Assembly: GCF_026342015.1 (NCBI RefSeq)
Contig: NZ_JAPENL010000003.1
Location: 1 to 64,000, forward strand
From: Micromonospora lupini
Lineage (GTDB): Bacteria; Actinomycetota; Actinomycetes; Mycobacteriales; Micromonosporaceae
Direction: 5' to 3'
Length of the DNA stretch: 64,000 bases
Numbering within the stretch: the first letter of the stretch is position 1; every line of letters begins with the position of its first letter. The position numbers and the translations under genes are program-made. This document shows, piece by piece, positions 9,657-18,505 of the stretch. Under the pieces are notes generated by a model. It was not told the origin of the DNA and did no database searches. It saw only the letters and a program-made list of their open reading frames with translations.

Positions 9657-10742
9657 TCAGACCACCGCCGCCCGGACGCACAGCACGTCGGGCAGGTGTG
9701 CGGCCACCTGCGACCAGGAGTCGCCCTCGTCCCGGCTGGCGTAGACCTCGCCGGAGCGGGTGCCGAAGTAGACGCCGCCCGGAGTGGCGTCGTCGGCGCA
9801 CATCGCGTCGCGCAGCACCGCCGGATAGAACGGGCCCTCGGGCAGGCCCACCGACAGCGGCTCCCACTTGCCGCCGGCGTCGGCGGAGCGGAACACCCGG
9901 CAACGGTGGTCGGTGGGGAACCGCTCGACGTCGGCCACCAGCGGGAACGTCCACACCATCCCGGGTCGGGCGGGGTGCGACACCATCGGGAAGCCGAAGT
10001 CGCTGGGCAGCCCGTCGGCGATCGACGACCAGGTGCGGCCGTCGTCGTCGGAGCGGTAGACGCCGAAGTGGTTCTGCGCGTACAGCCGCTCGGGGTTGCC
10101 GGCGTCCCGTGCGACCTTGTGCACGCACTGGCCGAACTCCGGCCACTCGTCGGCCAGGCCGGCGGCGCGGATGCCGACGTTGCCCGGGGCCCAGCTCGCG
10201 CCGGCGTCCTGCGAGCGGTAGACCCCGCCGGTGGACATGGCGACAAGCACTCGGGCCGGGTCGCGCGGGTGGGGCAGCATGGTGTGCACGGCCTGGCCGC
10301 CGAACCCGGCCTGCCAGTGCGGGCGGTGGGGATGGTCCCAGAGGGCGCGGACCAGCTCGAAGCTGCGGCCGCCGTCGGTGGAGCGGAACAGCGCCGACGG
10401 CTCGGTGCCGGCCCAGACCACGTCCGGCTCGTCGGCGCCGGCCGGCATGAGTTGCCAGACCCGCCCCAGGCTGGCACCGGTGTCGGCCGGGAACGCGACA
10501 GGCGCGTGGTCCGGGTCGTCCCAGGAGGCGCCGAGGTCGTCGCTCGTCGCGACGCTGGGACCGAAGTGTGAGCTGGTCACCCCGGCGAGCAGCCGCGGGG
10601 TGGCGCGGCGGGTGTCGAGCGCGACCGCGTAGACGCTCGTCTGCGGGTGGTGCGGGCCGCTGACCTCCCAGGTGCGCCGGTCGTCGGCGCTGGTGGCGAG
10701 GAACAACCCCTTCGCGGTGCCGATCGCGAGCAGCGTTGCCAT
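9657..10742 (-). CDS. Asp-box (BNR/sialidase-like) beta-propeller protein
   Basis: 361 residues. At least six Asp-box motifs (S-x-D-x-G-x-S/T-W) recur at about 50-residue spacing: SDDLGASWD, STDGGRSFE, SQDAGASWA, SDDDGRTWS, SADAGGKWE and SRDEGDSWS. These indicate a six- or seven-bladed propeller of the WD40/YVTN/BNR type. There is no signal peptide, so it is probably cytosolic, and real sialidase activity is doubtful. ATG 10742 has GGAGGA five bases upstream. It is co-transcribed with the MoaD-like gene, which starts at its stop. Confidence 0.85.
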   Translation of the reverse strand: MATLLAIGTAKGLFLATSADDRRTWEVSGPHHPQTSVYAVALDTRRATPRLLAGVTSSHFGPSVATSDDLGASWDDPDHAPVAFPADTGASLGRVWQLMPAGADEPDVVWAGTEPSALFRSTDGGRSFELVRALWDHPHRPHWQAGFGGQAVHTMLPHPRDPARVLVAMSTGGVYRSQDAGASWAPGNVGIRAAGLADEWPEFGQCVHKVARDAGNPERLYAQNHFGVYRSDDDGRTWSSIADGLPSDFGFPMVSHPARPGMVWTFPLVADVERFPTDHRCRVFRSADAGGKWEPLSVGLPEGPFYPAVLRDAMCADDATPGGVYFGTRSGEVYASRDEGDSWSQVAAHLPDVLCVRAAVV

Positions 10743-10830
10743 GGACGTCCTCCGAACCGTCGGTGGGCAGATGGGGTGATTATGGCCACACCCCCCGACA
10801 GGCCCGCCGGCCACACGCCGGGAGCCGCGC

Positions 10831-11472
10831 TCAGCGGCGGACGCGGGGCACGTGCCGCCGGTACGCGCTGACCGTCGGATCGCCGTCCAGCCAGAACCGC
10901 CACGGCAGATCGTGCGCGCCGGTCACGCCGACCCGGGGCCCCGCCACCACCGTCTCGTCCGGCACCTGCCGCACCGGCGGGCGCAACCGGACCGGGCCGT
11001 CGCCGAGCAGGTACGCGCCGTACACCGCGCGGTCGATGCCGAGCGTGGCGCAGAGCCGGGCCGGCCCCCGGGCCAGGTCCACGTCCCGCCGCACCGCCGG
11101 CCGGCGAGCCCGCGCGGTGTCCAGGCCCTCGACCACCGCACCGGCGCGCAGCAGCACGGCGGCGGCCTCCCCTTCGATGCCGGTGACCACGTTCATGCAC
11201 CAGTGCATGCCGTAGGTGAAGTAGACGTAGCCGTGCCCGGCGGGGCCGAACATCACAGCGTTGCGCGCGGTGCGGCCGCGGTGCGCGTGCGAGGCCGGGT
11301 CACCGGCCGTGCCGGCGTACGCCTCGACCTCGGTGATCCGGACGGTGACCTCGCCGGCGGACAGCCGACAACCCAGCAGGCCCCGCGCGGCTGGCAGCAG
11401 TGGACCGGTGAGCAGGCTCGCCAGCGCCTCCCGGTCGGCGTCGGCGCTGCCGTCGTCCGGCGCGAGTTCCAT
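10831..11472 (-). CDS. DNA-3-methyladenine glycosylase (AAG/MPG family)
   Basis: 213 residues of the eukaryotic-type AAG fold. Family signatures include ITEVEAYAG (the E is in the catalytic region), DPASHAHRGRTARNAVMFGP, and the YVYFTYGMHWCMNVV strand. It excises alkylated purines such as 3-methyladenine in base excision repair. The start is ATG 11472. No clear Shine-Dalgarno sequence is seen, so a leaderless or weakly initiated message is possible. It is divergent from the small secreted protein gene. Confidence 0.95.
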   Translation of the reverse strand: MELAPDDGSADADREALASLLTGPLLPAARGLLGCRLSAGEVTVRITEVEAYAGTAGDPASHAHRGRTARNAVMFGPAGHGYVYFTYGMHWCMNVVTGIEGEAAAVLLRAGAVVEGLDTARARRPAVRRDVDLARGPARLCATLGIDRAVYGAYLLGDGPVRLRPPVRQVPDETVVAGPRVGVTGAHDLPWRFWLDGDPTVSAYRRHVPRVRR

Positions 11473-11649
11473 GACCCGAACGGTACCCAGACCGCACCCC
11501 GAGCACCCTGTCGACCGATCCCGCCGGCCACCGCGAGGCCCACCAGGGTTCACCTTCTCGCCATCCGATCCGCCGAAACCCGCCCGGCGGCCGGCGGGTG
11601 TATCGGGTGTCGTCGCAGGGCGCGGCGGCACATCGGGAGAGGAACCACC

Positions 11650-12105
11650 ATGACCGTACGCACGATTCGCCGCCCCCTTCTCGCCATCGGCCTGGCCGCG
11701 GCCGGGGCCGTGCTGGCCCTCGCTCCGTCGGCAAGCGCCAGCGCCCCGTCGCAGGTGGGCGCCGCAACCGACGGCGCTCCGCTGACCGCAGTCGTGCTGG
11801 GCGGCATCGGCAAGATCGACGCCAGTGGGGCGGCCGTCTTCGTCCCGGTCACCCTGACCTGCTCGCAGCCGACGCAGGTGGACCTGACCGTGAAGGTCGC
11901 CCAGGCGATCGGGGACACGATGCGGACCGGCACGACCACCCGCAAGGTGGCCTGCGACGCCACCACCCAGAAGGTGCGGATCGCGGTGACCGCCACCGAG
12001 CGTCCCTTCGCGCCGGGTGTGGCGTTCGGCGTGGTGACCGGGAACTCCTGCGACGCGCTGTGCAACTCGATCACCGACGAGCACCGGTTCGACCTGGCGC
12101 TCTGA
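11650..12105 (+). CDS. small secreted protein of unknown function
   Basis: 151 residues. An N-terminal Sec signal peptide is clear: basic RTIRR, hydrophobic LLAIGLAAAGAVLAL, then PSASA before the mature part, so cleavage is expected near residue 31. The mature region (about 120 residues) is rich in V and T. It has four cysteines, suggesting one or two disulfides and an immunoglobulin-like beta fold. I do not recognise a family with a known role. ATG 11650 has GGGAGAGG upstream. A strong terminator follows. Confidence 0.8.
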   Translation: MTVRTIRRPLLAIGLAAAGAVLALAPSASASAPSQVGAATDGAPLTAVVLGGIGKIDASGAAVFVPVTLTCSQPTQVDLTVKVAQAIGDTMRTGTTTRKVACDATTQKVRIAVTATERPFAPGVAFGVVTGNSCDALCNSITDEHRFDLAL

Positions 12106-12112
12106 ACCGTGG

Positions 12113-12143
12113 CGTGGCGGCACGGCACGGCCGTGCCGCCACG
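12113..12143 (+). terminator. strong stem-loop terminator after the secreted protein gene
   Basis: A perfect 14-bp stem, CGTGGCGGCACGGC, with loop ACG and its reverse complement, starts eight bases after the stop codon. No U-run follows, which is usual for high-GC actinomycetes. Confidence 0.75.
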
Positions 12144-12145
12144 CT

Positions 12146-12185
12146 TCAACAATCTGTTGACAATTTGACGTTGATGGGGTGTGCT
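12146..12185 (+). promoter_or_regulatory. promoter with overlapping inverted repeat
   Basis: TCAACA-ATC-TGTTGA (12146-12160) is a perfect 6-bp inverted repeat overlapping a consensus -35, TTGACA (12157-12162). Seventeen bases later TGTGCT (12180-12185) could act as a weak -10. Transcription would then start at or next to ATG 12192, giving a leaderless message. The repeat could be an operator, possibly for the encoded protein itself. Confidence 0.4.
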
Positions 12186-12191
12186 CGGGAC

Positions 12192-12617
12192 ATGACGACC
12201 GAGGAGCTGTTCACCGCCCCCGACCCGGCCCGCGCTCGCGCCCACCGCACCCACGAGGCGCTGCAACGGATCAGCGAGCGGCACGCCGGCTCCGACGCCC
12301 GGCGGGGACGCTGGGCCCACCCGTACGTGCTGGACCCGTGGGAGGCGGTGGCCCTGGTCACCGCCCTCGCCGCAGGTGGCGCCGAGCGGGAGCCCACCGA
12401 GGAGCCGGTGGACGCCGCCGACCTCACCGCCGCGCTGACCCTGCTGCCGCACGTCCGCGCCGAGCTGGACGCCCTGGAGGCGGGGCTGCTGACGCTCGCC
12501 CGCGACCGGGGGCTGACCTGGCAGTCCATCGCGTACGGGCTGGGGCTGGGCAGCGCGCAGGCCGCCCGGCAGCGCTACGAGCGGGTCGCGGCCCGCTCGT
12601 CCGAGCAGACCCCCTGA
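12192..12617 (+). CDS. small HTH-like putative regulator (resembles HSP18-regulator type)
   Basis: 141 residues, alpha-helical and acidic. The C-terminal segment LARDRGLTWQSIAYGLGLGS followed by AQAARQRYERV looks like a helix-turn-helix, as in small actinobacterial proteins annotated HSP18 transcriptional regulators. The family assignment is from memory and moderate. ATG 12192 is chosen; ATG 12174 in the same frame is possible. No strong Shine-Dalgarno sequence precedes either, in line with leaderless expression. The inverted repeat over the -35 would suit autoregulation. Confidence 0.6.
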   Translation: MTTEELFTAPDPARARAHRTHEALQRISERHAGSDARRGRWAHPYVLDPWEAVALVTALAAGGAEREPTEEPVDAADLTAALTLLPHVRAELDALEAGLLTLARDRGLTWQSIAYGLGLGSAQAARQRYERVAARSSEQTP

Positions 12618-12733
12618 TCCACCCGGCACCGACGCGACCCACTGGTCCGCGGCGAGCCCGGCGATCGGATCGGCCGGGGACCGGCGGATCGGCCGCCGGA
12701 CGGGCAGACTGTGCGCAACGCGAGGAGGCACCC

Positions 12734-13087
12734 ATGGAGCGCGCGGAGATGCTGGCGTACTGCCTGGCCAAGCCGGGAGCCTGGCTGGACCGGCCGTGGG
12801 AGGGCGACGAGGTGGTGAAGGTGGGCAGCCGGATCTTCGCGTTCCTCGGCGACGGCGACGGAAAGCCCACTGTCGGCATCAAGTGCGGCCAGACCCGGGA
12901 GATCGCCGACGAGTGGCTGCACCGCCACCCCCACGACGCCCGGGTGATGGCCTACATCGGTCGGTCCGGTTGGAACACGCTGCGACTCGACGGCGGCATC
13001 GACGGCGACGAGCTGACCGAGGCTGTCGACGCCTCGTACGACATGGTCGTGGCGAAGCTCCCCAAGCGGGAGCGCCCGGCGGCCTGA
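12734..13087 (+). CDS. MmcQ/YjbR-family DNA-binding-like protein
   Basis: 117 residues, full length for the family. It begins with the CLAKPGAWLDRPW block and contains VKVGSRIFAFLG and GIKCGQTREIADEW, all typical of MmcQ/YjbR (double-wing, CyaY-like fold). It ends with the conserved GDELTEAVDASYDMVVAKLPK helix. The molecular role is not established. ATG 12734 has GAGGAGG six bases upstream. It is convergent with argH. Confidence 0.9.
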   Translation: MERAEMLAYCLAKPGAWLDRPWEGDEVVKVGSRIFAFLGDGDGKPTVGIKCGQTREIADEWLHRHPHDARVMAYIGRSGWNTLRLDGGIDGDELTEAVDASYDMVVAKLPKRERPAA

Positions 13088-13130
13088 ACCGACAGTGGCG
13101 CCGGCGGCTCGCGCCGACGCCACGGTGACC

Positions 13131-14615
13131 TCAGCGGGGTACGACCCGCTCGGTGGCCCAGTCCCGCCAGCCGGCCAGCCGGTCCGCCGCGGCGGCGAGC
13201 TGGTCGGCGACCGGGCCGGGGCCTGTCGAGCCGGGGGTGGTCCGGGCCGCGAGGGCCGACTTCACCGAGAGCACGTCGCGCACCGACGGGTCGAGGTGCT
13301 CGCTGACCGCGGAAAGGTCGGCGTCGGAGACGTCCTCCAGCTCACACTCCCGGGCCGCGCAGAGCGCCACCAGCCGGCCGGTGATCTCGTGCGCGTCGCG
13401 GAACGGCACGTTGCGCCGGACCAGCCAGTCGGCAACCTCGGTGGCCAGGGAGAACCCGACCGGGGCGGCGGCCACGAGGCGGTCCACCCGGACCGTCATC
13501 GTGGAGATCATCCCCGCCAGGGCCGGCAGCAGCAGCTCCAGGGTGTCGACCGCGTCGAAGGCCGGCTCCTTGTCCTCCTGCATGTCCCGGTCGTAGGTCA
13601 TCGGCAGGCCCTTGAGCATGGTGAGCACGGTCACCAGCCCGCCGACCAGCCGGCCGGACTTGCCCCGCGCCAGCTCCGCGATGTCCGCGTTCTTCTTCTG
13701 CGGCATGATCGACGAGCCGGTGGCGAACGAGTCGTCCAGCTCGACCCAGCCGAACTCGTGCGAGGTCCAGAGCACCACCTCCTCGCCGAGGCGGGACAGG
13801 TGCACCCCGATCAGCGCGGTGGTGAAGAGGAACTCGGCGACGAAGTCCCGGTCGGCGACCGCGTCCATCGAGTTGGCGAACGACGTCCGGAAGCCCAGCT
13901 CCTTGGCCACGGCCACCGGGTCCAGCGGAAGCCCGGAACCGGCGAGCGCGCCCGCGCCGAGCGGGCTGACCGCCGCCCGGTGGTCCCAGTCGCGCAGCCG
14001 CTCCAGGTCGCGCAGCAGCGGCTGCACGTGGGCGAGCAGCCAGTGCCCGAAGGTGACCGGCTGGGCGTGCTGGAGGTGGGTCATGCCGGGCGCGGCGGTG
14101 TCGACGTGCCGCTCGGCCTGCTCGACCAACGCCTCGGCCAGCTCGACGAGGCGGCTGGCCACACCCCGCGCGTGGTCACGCAGGTAGAGCCGCAGGTCGG
14201 TGGCGACCTGGTCGTTGCGGGACCGGCCGGCGCGCAGCTTGCCGCCGAGGCTGCCCAGGCGCTCCAGGAGACCCCGCTCCAGCGCCGTGTGCACGTCCTC
14301 GTCGTCGACCGTGGGCCGGAACGCCCCCGAGGCACAGGCCGCCTCCAGGTCGTCCAGGGCGGCCAGGATCCGGCCCAGCTCCTCCGGGTCGAGCAGGCCG
14401 GCGCCGGCGAGGACCCGGGCGTGCGCCCGGGAACCAGCGATGTCGTACGGGGCCAGGCGCCAGTCGAACTGCACGCTCACCGACAGTCGGGCGAGCGCCT
14501 CCGCGGGGCCGCCGGCGAACCGGCCACCCCACAGGCTCGTCCGGTTGGTGCCGGCGCTGTTCTCGGTGAGGCTCTTGTCGTCCACCCCGCCCATTGTGGT
14601 CCCCATGGTCGTCAC
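13131..14615 (-). CDS. argH: argininosuccinate lyase
   Basis: Last step of arginine synthesis: argininosuccinate to arginine and fumarate, in the cytosol. The fumarase/aspartase superfamily signature GSSIMPQKKNAD, with the catalytic serine loop, is intact. TSLWGGRFAGG marks the true N-terminal region. GTG 14615 overlaps the argG stop as GTGA, the 4-bp overlap seen at every junction of this operon. ATG 14606 and ATG 14594 (GGGGA upstream) are alternatives a few codons later. About 494 residues, slightly long at the N-terminus. Confidence 0.96.
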   Translation of the reverse strand: MTTMGTTMGGVDDKSLTENSAGTNRTSLWGGRFAGGPAEALARLSVSVQFDWRLAPYDIAGSRAHARVLAGAGLLDPEELGRILAALDDLEAACASGAFRPTVDDEDVHTALERGLLERLGSLGGKLRAGRSRNDQVATDLRLYLRDHARGVASRLVELAEALVEQAERHVDTAAPGMTHLQHAQPVTFGHWLLAHVQPLLRDLERLRDWDHRAAVSPLGAGALAGSGLPLDPVAVAKELGFRTSFANSMDAVADRDFVAEFLFTTALIGVHLSRLGEEVVLWTSHEFGWVELDDSFATGSSIMPQKKNADIAELARGKSGRLVGGLVTVLTMLKGLPMTYDRDMQEDKEPAFDAVDTLELLLPALAGMISTMTVRVDRLVAAAPVGFSLATEVADWLVRRNVPFRDAHEITGRLVALCAARECELEDVSDADLSAVSEHLDPSVRDVLSVKSALAARTTPGSTGPGPVADQLAAAADRLAGWRDWATERVVPR

Positions 14616-15814
14616 CCGCCCAGCCGGGCGTCGCGCGCCGCGGCCATTCCGCTCGGCAGACCCCACAGACGCACGAAACCCTTCGCCAGGGACTGGTCGA
14701 AGGTGTCCCCGGTGTCGTAGGTGGCCAGCCCGAAGTCGTACAGGCTCTCCTCGGAGCGCCGACCGGTGACGGTGACCCGGCCGCCGTGCAGGGTCAACCG
14801 CACCTCGCCGCTCACGTGCCGCTGCGCGTCGTCGATGAACGCGTCCAGCGAGCCCTTCAGCGGCGAGAACCACAGGCCGTCGTAGACCAGCTCGCCCCAG
14901 CGCTGGTCGACGCTCTTCTTGAACCGGGCCAGGTCCCGCTCGACTGTCACCGCCTCCAACTCCTGGTGGGCGGTGATCAGGGCGATCGCGCCGGGCGCCT
15001 CGTACACCTCACGGCTCTTGATTCCGACCAGGCGGTCCTCGACCATGTCGAGCCGGCCGACGCCCTGCGCGCCGGCACGCCGGTTCAGCTCCAGGATCGC
15101 CTGGTACGGGGTGACGGTCTCGCCGTCGATGGCGACCGGTACGCCGCCGTCGAAGGTGATCACCACCTCGTCGGGGTCGCGGGGCTCCGCCGGGTCGTCG
15201 GTGTACGAGTAGAGGTCCTCGATCGGCGCGTTCCAGATGTCCTCCAGGAAGCCCGTCTCGACGGCGCGGCCCCACAGGTTCTGGTCGATCGAGTACGGGG
15301 ACTTCGCCGACACGTCGATCGGCAGCCCCTTCTCCTCGGCGAACGCGATCGCCTTGTCCCGGGTCCAGGCGAAGTCGCGGGCCGGGGCGATGATCTTCAG
15401 GTCGGGGGCCAGGGCGTTCAGGCCCACCTCGAACCGGACCTGGTCGTTGCCCTTGCCGGTGCAGCCGTGCGAGACGATCGTCCCGCCGTGCCTGCGCGCG
15501 GCCGCCACCAGGTGCGTGACGATCAGCGGCCGGGACAGCGCGGACACCAGCGGGTAGCGGTCCATGTAGAGGGCGTTCGCCCGGATGGCCGGCACGCAGT
15601 AGTCGGCGGCGAACTCGTCGCGCGCGTCGACGACCTCGGACTCGGCGGCGCCGCAGTCCAGCGCGCGCTGCCGGATGGCGTCGAGGTCCTCCCCGCCCTG
15701 CCCGACGTCGACCGCCACCGCGATCACCTCGGCGCCGGTCTGCTCGGCCAGGTAGGGAATCGCCACGGAGGTGTCCAATCCCCCGGAGTACGCGAGGACG
15801 ACCCGCTCGGTCAT
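14612..15814 (-). CDS. argG: argininosuccinate synthase
   Basis: 400 residues. Condenses citrulline and aspartate with ATP. The N-type ATP pyrophosphatase P-loop AYSGGLDTS is at residues 8-16. Further signatures are SHGCTGKGNDQVRFE and the EPIEDLYSYT-like region (IEDLYSYTDDPAEP). ATG 15814 overlaps the argR stop by 4 bp. The gene lies near the distal end of the arg operon, followed by argH. Confidence 0.97.
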   Translation of the reverse strand: MTERVVLAYSGGLDTSVAIPYLAEQTGAEVIAVAVDVGQGGEDLDAIRQRALDCGAAESEVVDARDEFAADYCVPAIRANALYMDRYPLVSALSRPLIVTHLVAAARRHGGTIVSHGCTGKGNDQVRFEVGLNALAPDLKIIAPARDFAWTRDKAIAFAEEKGLPIDVSAKSPYSIDQNLWGRAVETGFLEDIWNAPIEDLYSYTDDPAEPRDPDEVVITFDGGVPVAIDGETVTPYQAILELNRRAGAQGVGRLDMVEDRLVGIKSREVYEAPGAIALITAHQELEAVTVERDLARFKKSVDQRWGELVYDGLWFSPLKGSLDAFIDDAQRHVSGEVRLTLHGGRVTVTGRRSEESLYDFGLATYDTGDTFDQSLAKGFVRLWGLPSGMAAARDARLGG

Positions 15815-16326
15815 GACGTGGTGTTCCCTTCGACTGTGTCGTCCCGGCGGGCCCAGCCGGCGAGCTTGTCACCGAGCGCGGCCCCGCCGACGGCCTCACG
15901 GGCCACGACGAGGATGGTGTCGTCGCCGGCGATGGTGCCGACGATCTCGGGCAGGCCCGCCCGGTCCAACGCGCTGGCCAGGTACTGGGCTGCGCCCGGC
16001 GGGGTACGCAGCACGGCGATGTTGCCGCTGGAGTCGACCCCGTTGAGCAGTTCACGCAGCAGCCGCACCAGCCGGGCCGGCGCGGCCTCGGCGTCGCGCA
16101 GCGGTCGCTGGCCGTCCTCCGGGATCAGGTAGACGGCCGGACCGTCGCCGCCGCGCACCTTGACCGCGCCCAGCTCCTCCAGATCCCGCGAGAGGGTGGC
16201 CTGGGTGACGACGACGCCGTCGGCGGCGAGCAGGTCGGCCAGCTCGGTCTGCGACCGTACGGGCCGGTCCCGGATCAGCTCCACGATCCTGGCGTGCCGG
16301 GCGGCGCGGGTCAGCGGGGAGGTCAT
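15811..16326 (-). CDS. argR: arginine repressor
   Basis: 171 residues. The N-terminal winged helix (about 8-75) contains the family recognition region VTQATLSRDLEELGAVKV. The C-terminal hexamerisation and arginine-binding domain contains AVLRTPPGAAQYLASALDR and VGTIAGDDTILVV, with the paired acidic residues (GDD) that contact arginine. Arginine-loaded ArgR should bind the ARG boxes before argC and so control its own operon. The start overlaps the argF stop by 4 bp and its stop overlaps argG by 4 bp. Confidence 0.97.
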   Translation of the reverse strand: MTSPLTRAARHARIVELIRDRPVRSQTELADLLAADGVVVTQATLSRDLEELGAVKVRGGDGPAVYLIPEDGQRPLRDAEAAPARLVRLLRELLNGVDSSGNIAVLRTPPGAAQYLASALDRAGLPEIVGTIAGDDTILVVAREAVGGAALGDKLAGWARRDDTVEGNTTS

Positions 16327-17291
16327 CGCGTCGTCCCGGTGGCGGTGTCGCCGGTCGCGGCGCCTCCCGTCGCGGCGCCCAGCAGGAACGTCAGCAGGGC
16401 CTTCTGGGCGTGCAGCCGGTTCTCCGCCTGGTCGAAGACCGCGCTCTGCGGGCCGTCGAGCACCTCGTCGGTGATCTCCTCACCCCGGTGGGCGGGCAGG
16501 CAGTGCAGCACGATCGCGTCCGGCGCGGCGTGGCCGAGCAGCTCCTTGTTGACCTGGTACGGCAGGAACGGGGTGACCCGGTCCAGTCCGTCGGCCTCCT
16601 GCCCCATCGACGTCCACGTGTCGGTGGCCAGCACGTCGGCGTCGCGGGCCGCCTGAGCCGGGTCGGTCAGCACCCGTACCGACCCGCCCGTGCCGGCGGC
16701 GATCTCGCCGGCCCGCCGCACCACCGCCGCGTCCGGCGCGAAGCCGTCCGGCCCGGCGATGCGAACGTGCATCCCGGCCGTCGCCCCGGCCAGCAGGTAC
16801 GACTGCGCCATGTTGTTGGCGCCGTCGCCCACGTAGGTGAGGGTGCGGCCGGCCGTGCCACCGCAGCGCTCCCGGATGGTGAGCAGGTCCGCCAGCAGCT
16901 GGCAGGGGTGGAACCCGTCGGTGAGCGCGTTGATCACCGGGACGCTCGCGCCGCTCGCCACCTCGGCGATCCGGTCGTCGCCGTGGGTACGCAGGACGAC
17001 TGCCGCGACGTAGCGGGACAGCACCCGTCCGGCGTCCGCGAGCGTCTCGCCCCTACCGAAGTGGGTGACCTGCGTGTCCACGACCAGCGGGTGCCCGCCC
17101 AGCTCGGCGATGCCGGCGTCGAACGAGATCCGGGTGCGCAGGCTCTGCTTGTCGAAGAGCACCGCCACCGAACGGGGGCCGGCCAGCGGCTGGTAACCGA
17201 AGCGGTCGGCCTTCATCCGCGCCGCCAGGTCGAGGACGCTTGACTGCTCGGCGGGCGAGAGGTCGTCGTCGCGCAGAAAGTGCCGGATCAT
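16323..17291 (-). CDS. argF: ornithine carbamoyltransferase
   Basis: 322 residues. Converts ornithine and carbamoyl phosphate to citrulline. The carbamoyl-phosphate loop reads SLRTR (a variant of the usual STRTR). HPCQLLAD follows, then TWTSMGQE (ornithine loop) and HCLPAHRGEEI with the catalytic cysteine. The C-terminal 15 residues are a Gly/Ala/Thr-rich tail. ATG 17291 overlaps the argD stop by 4 bp. Confidence 0.96.
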   Translation of the reverse strand: MIRHFLRDDDLSPAEQSSVLDLAARMKADRFGYQPLAGPRSVAVLFDKQSLRTRISFDAGIAELGGHPLVVDTQVTHFGRGETLADAGRVLSRYVAAVVLRTHGDDRIAEVASGASVPVINALTDGFHPCQLLADLLTIRERCGGTAGRTLTYVGDGANNMAQSYLLAGATAGMHVRIAGPDGFAPDAAVVRRAGEIAAGTGGSVRVLTDPAQAARDADVLATDTWTSMGQEADGLDRVTPFLPYQVNKELLGHAAPDAIVLHCLPAHRGEEITDEVLDGPQSAVFDQAENRLHAQKALLTFLLGAATGGAATGDTATGTTR

Positions 17292-18505
17292 GCGGTCGTT
17301 CCCGTCGTGGTGGTGGTCGGCGTGCGGTCGGCGGTCGCCGGGGCGGTCGCGTCCAGGGCGGCGGGCAGCGCGGCGAGGAAGGCGTCGACCTGGGCGGCGG
17401 TGAGGATCAGCGGCGGGACGAGCCGGACCACACCCGGCTGCACCGCGTTGACCAGGAAGCCGGCGTCTCGCAGCGCCTCGGCGAGCACCGGCGCCACCGG
17501 CGCGGTGAGCGTCACGCCGAGCAGCAGCCCCGCACCGCGTACGCCGTCGATCAGCGGATGGCCCAGCGCCTCGACGCCCCGGCGCAGCCGTTCGCCGACG
17601 CGCTTGACGTGGTCGAGCAGCCCCTCGTTGGCGATGGTGGCCACCACGGCGAGCGCGGCGGCGCAGCTCACCGGGTTGCCTCCGAACGTGGTGCCGTGCG
17701 AGCCGGGGGTGAGCAGGTCGGCGGCCCGACCGAAGGCCATCGTCGCGCCGAGCGGCAGCCCGCCACCCAGCCCCTTGGCCAGGGTCACCACATCGGGCTC
17801 CACGCCCTCGGCCTGGTGGGCGAACCAGTGCCCGGTACGGCCGATGCCGGTCTGCACCTCGTCGAGCACCAGCAGCGCTCCGTGCCGCGCGGTGATCCGA
17901 CGCGCCGCCGCCAGGTAACCGGCCGGCGGGACGACGACGCCGTTCTCGCCCTGGATCGGCTCCAGGATCACCATGGCCGTGGCGTCGCTGACGGCCGCCT
18001 CGAGGGCGGCGACGTCGCCGTAGTCGACGTGGGTCACCTCGCCGGGCAGCGGCCGGAACGGGTCGGCCTTGGCGGGCTGCCCGGTCAGGGCGAGGGCGCC
18101 CATGGTGCGACCGTGGAACGCGCCGTTGGTGGCGACCACGTGCGTGCGGCCGGTGCGCCGGGACAGCTTGAACGCGGCCTCGTTCGCCTCCGCACCCGAG
18201 TTGGCGAAGAAGACCCGGCCGGGCCGGCCGGCGAGCGCCAGCAGCAGCTCCGCCAGGGCGACAGGCGGCTCGGCGACGTAGAGGTTGGAGACGTGCCCGA
18301 GCGTCGCGACCTGCTTGGACACCGCGGCCACCACCGCCGGGTGAGCGTGACCGAGGGCGTTCACCGCGATCCCGCCGACCAGGTCGAGGTATTCGCGGCC
18401 GGCCTCGTCGACCACCACCGCGCCCGCGCCGGAGACCAGCGCCAGCGGCGGCGTGCCGTAGTTGTCCATCATGGACTGCGTCCACCGCTGCACCAGGCTG
18501 CTCAT
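17288..18505 (-). CDS. argD: acetylornithine aminotransferase
   Basis: 405 residues, class III PLP aminotransferase. The PLP-binding lysine lies in TLAKGLGGGLPLGA. The upstream LLVLDEVQTGIGRTG contains the Asp that pairs with the pyridine nitrogen. It transaminates N-acetylglutamate semialdehyde to N-acetylornithine. ATG 18505 overlaps the argB stop (ATGA). Longer open frame upstream is argB shadow and is excluded. Confidence 0.96.
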   Translation of the reverse strand: MSSLVQRWTQSMMDNYGTPPLALVSGAGAVVVDEAGREYLDLVGGIAVNALGHAHPAVVAAVSKQVATLGHVSNLYVAEPPVALAELLLALAGRPGRVFFANSGAEANEAAFKLSRRTGRTHVVATNGAFHGRTMGALALTGQPAKADPFRPLPGEVTHVDYGDVAALEAAVSDATAMVILEPIQGENGVVVPPAGYLAAARRITARHGALLVLDEVQTGIGRTGHWFAHQAEGVEPDVVTLAKGLGGGLPLGATMAFGRAADLLTPGSHGTTFGGNPVSCAAALAVVATIANEGLLDHVKRVGERLRRGVEALGHPLIDGVRGAGLLLGVTLTAPVAPVLAEALRDAGFLVNAVQPGVVRLVPPLILTAAQVDAFLAALPAALDATAPATADRTPTTTTTGTTA

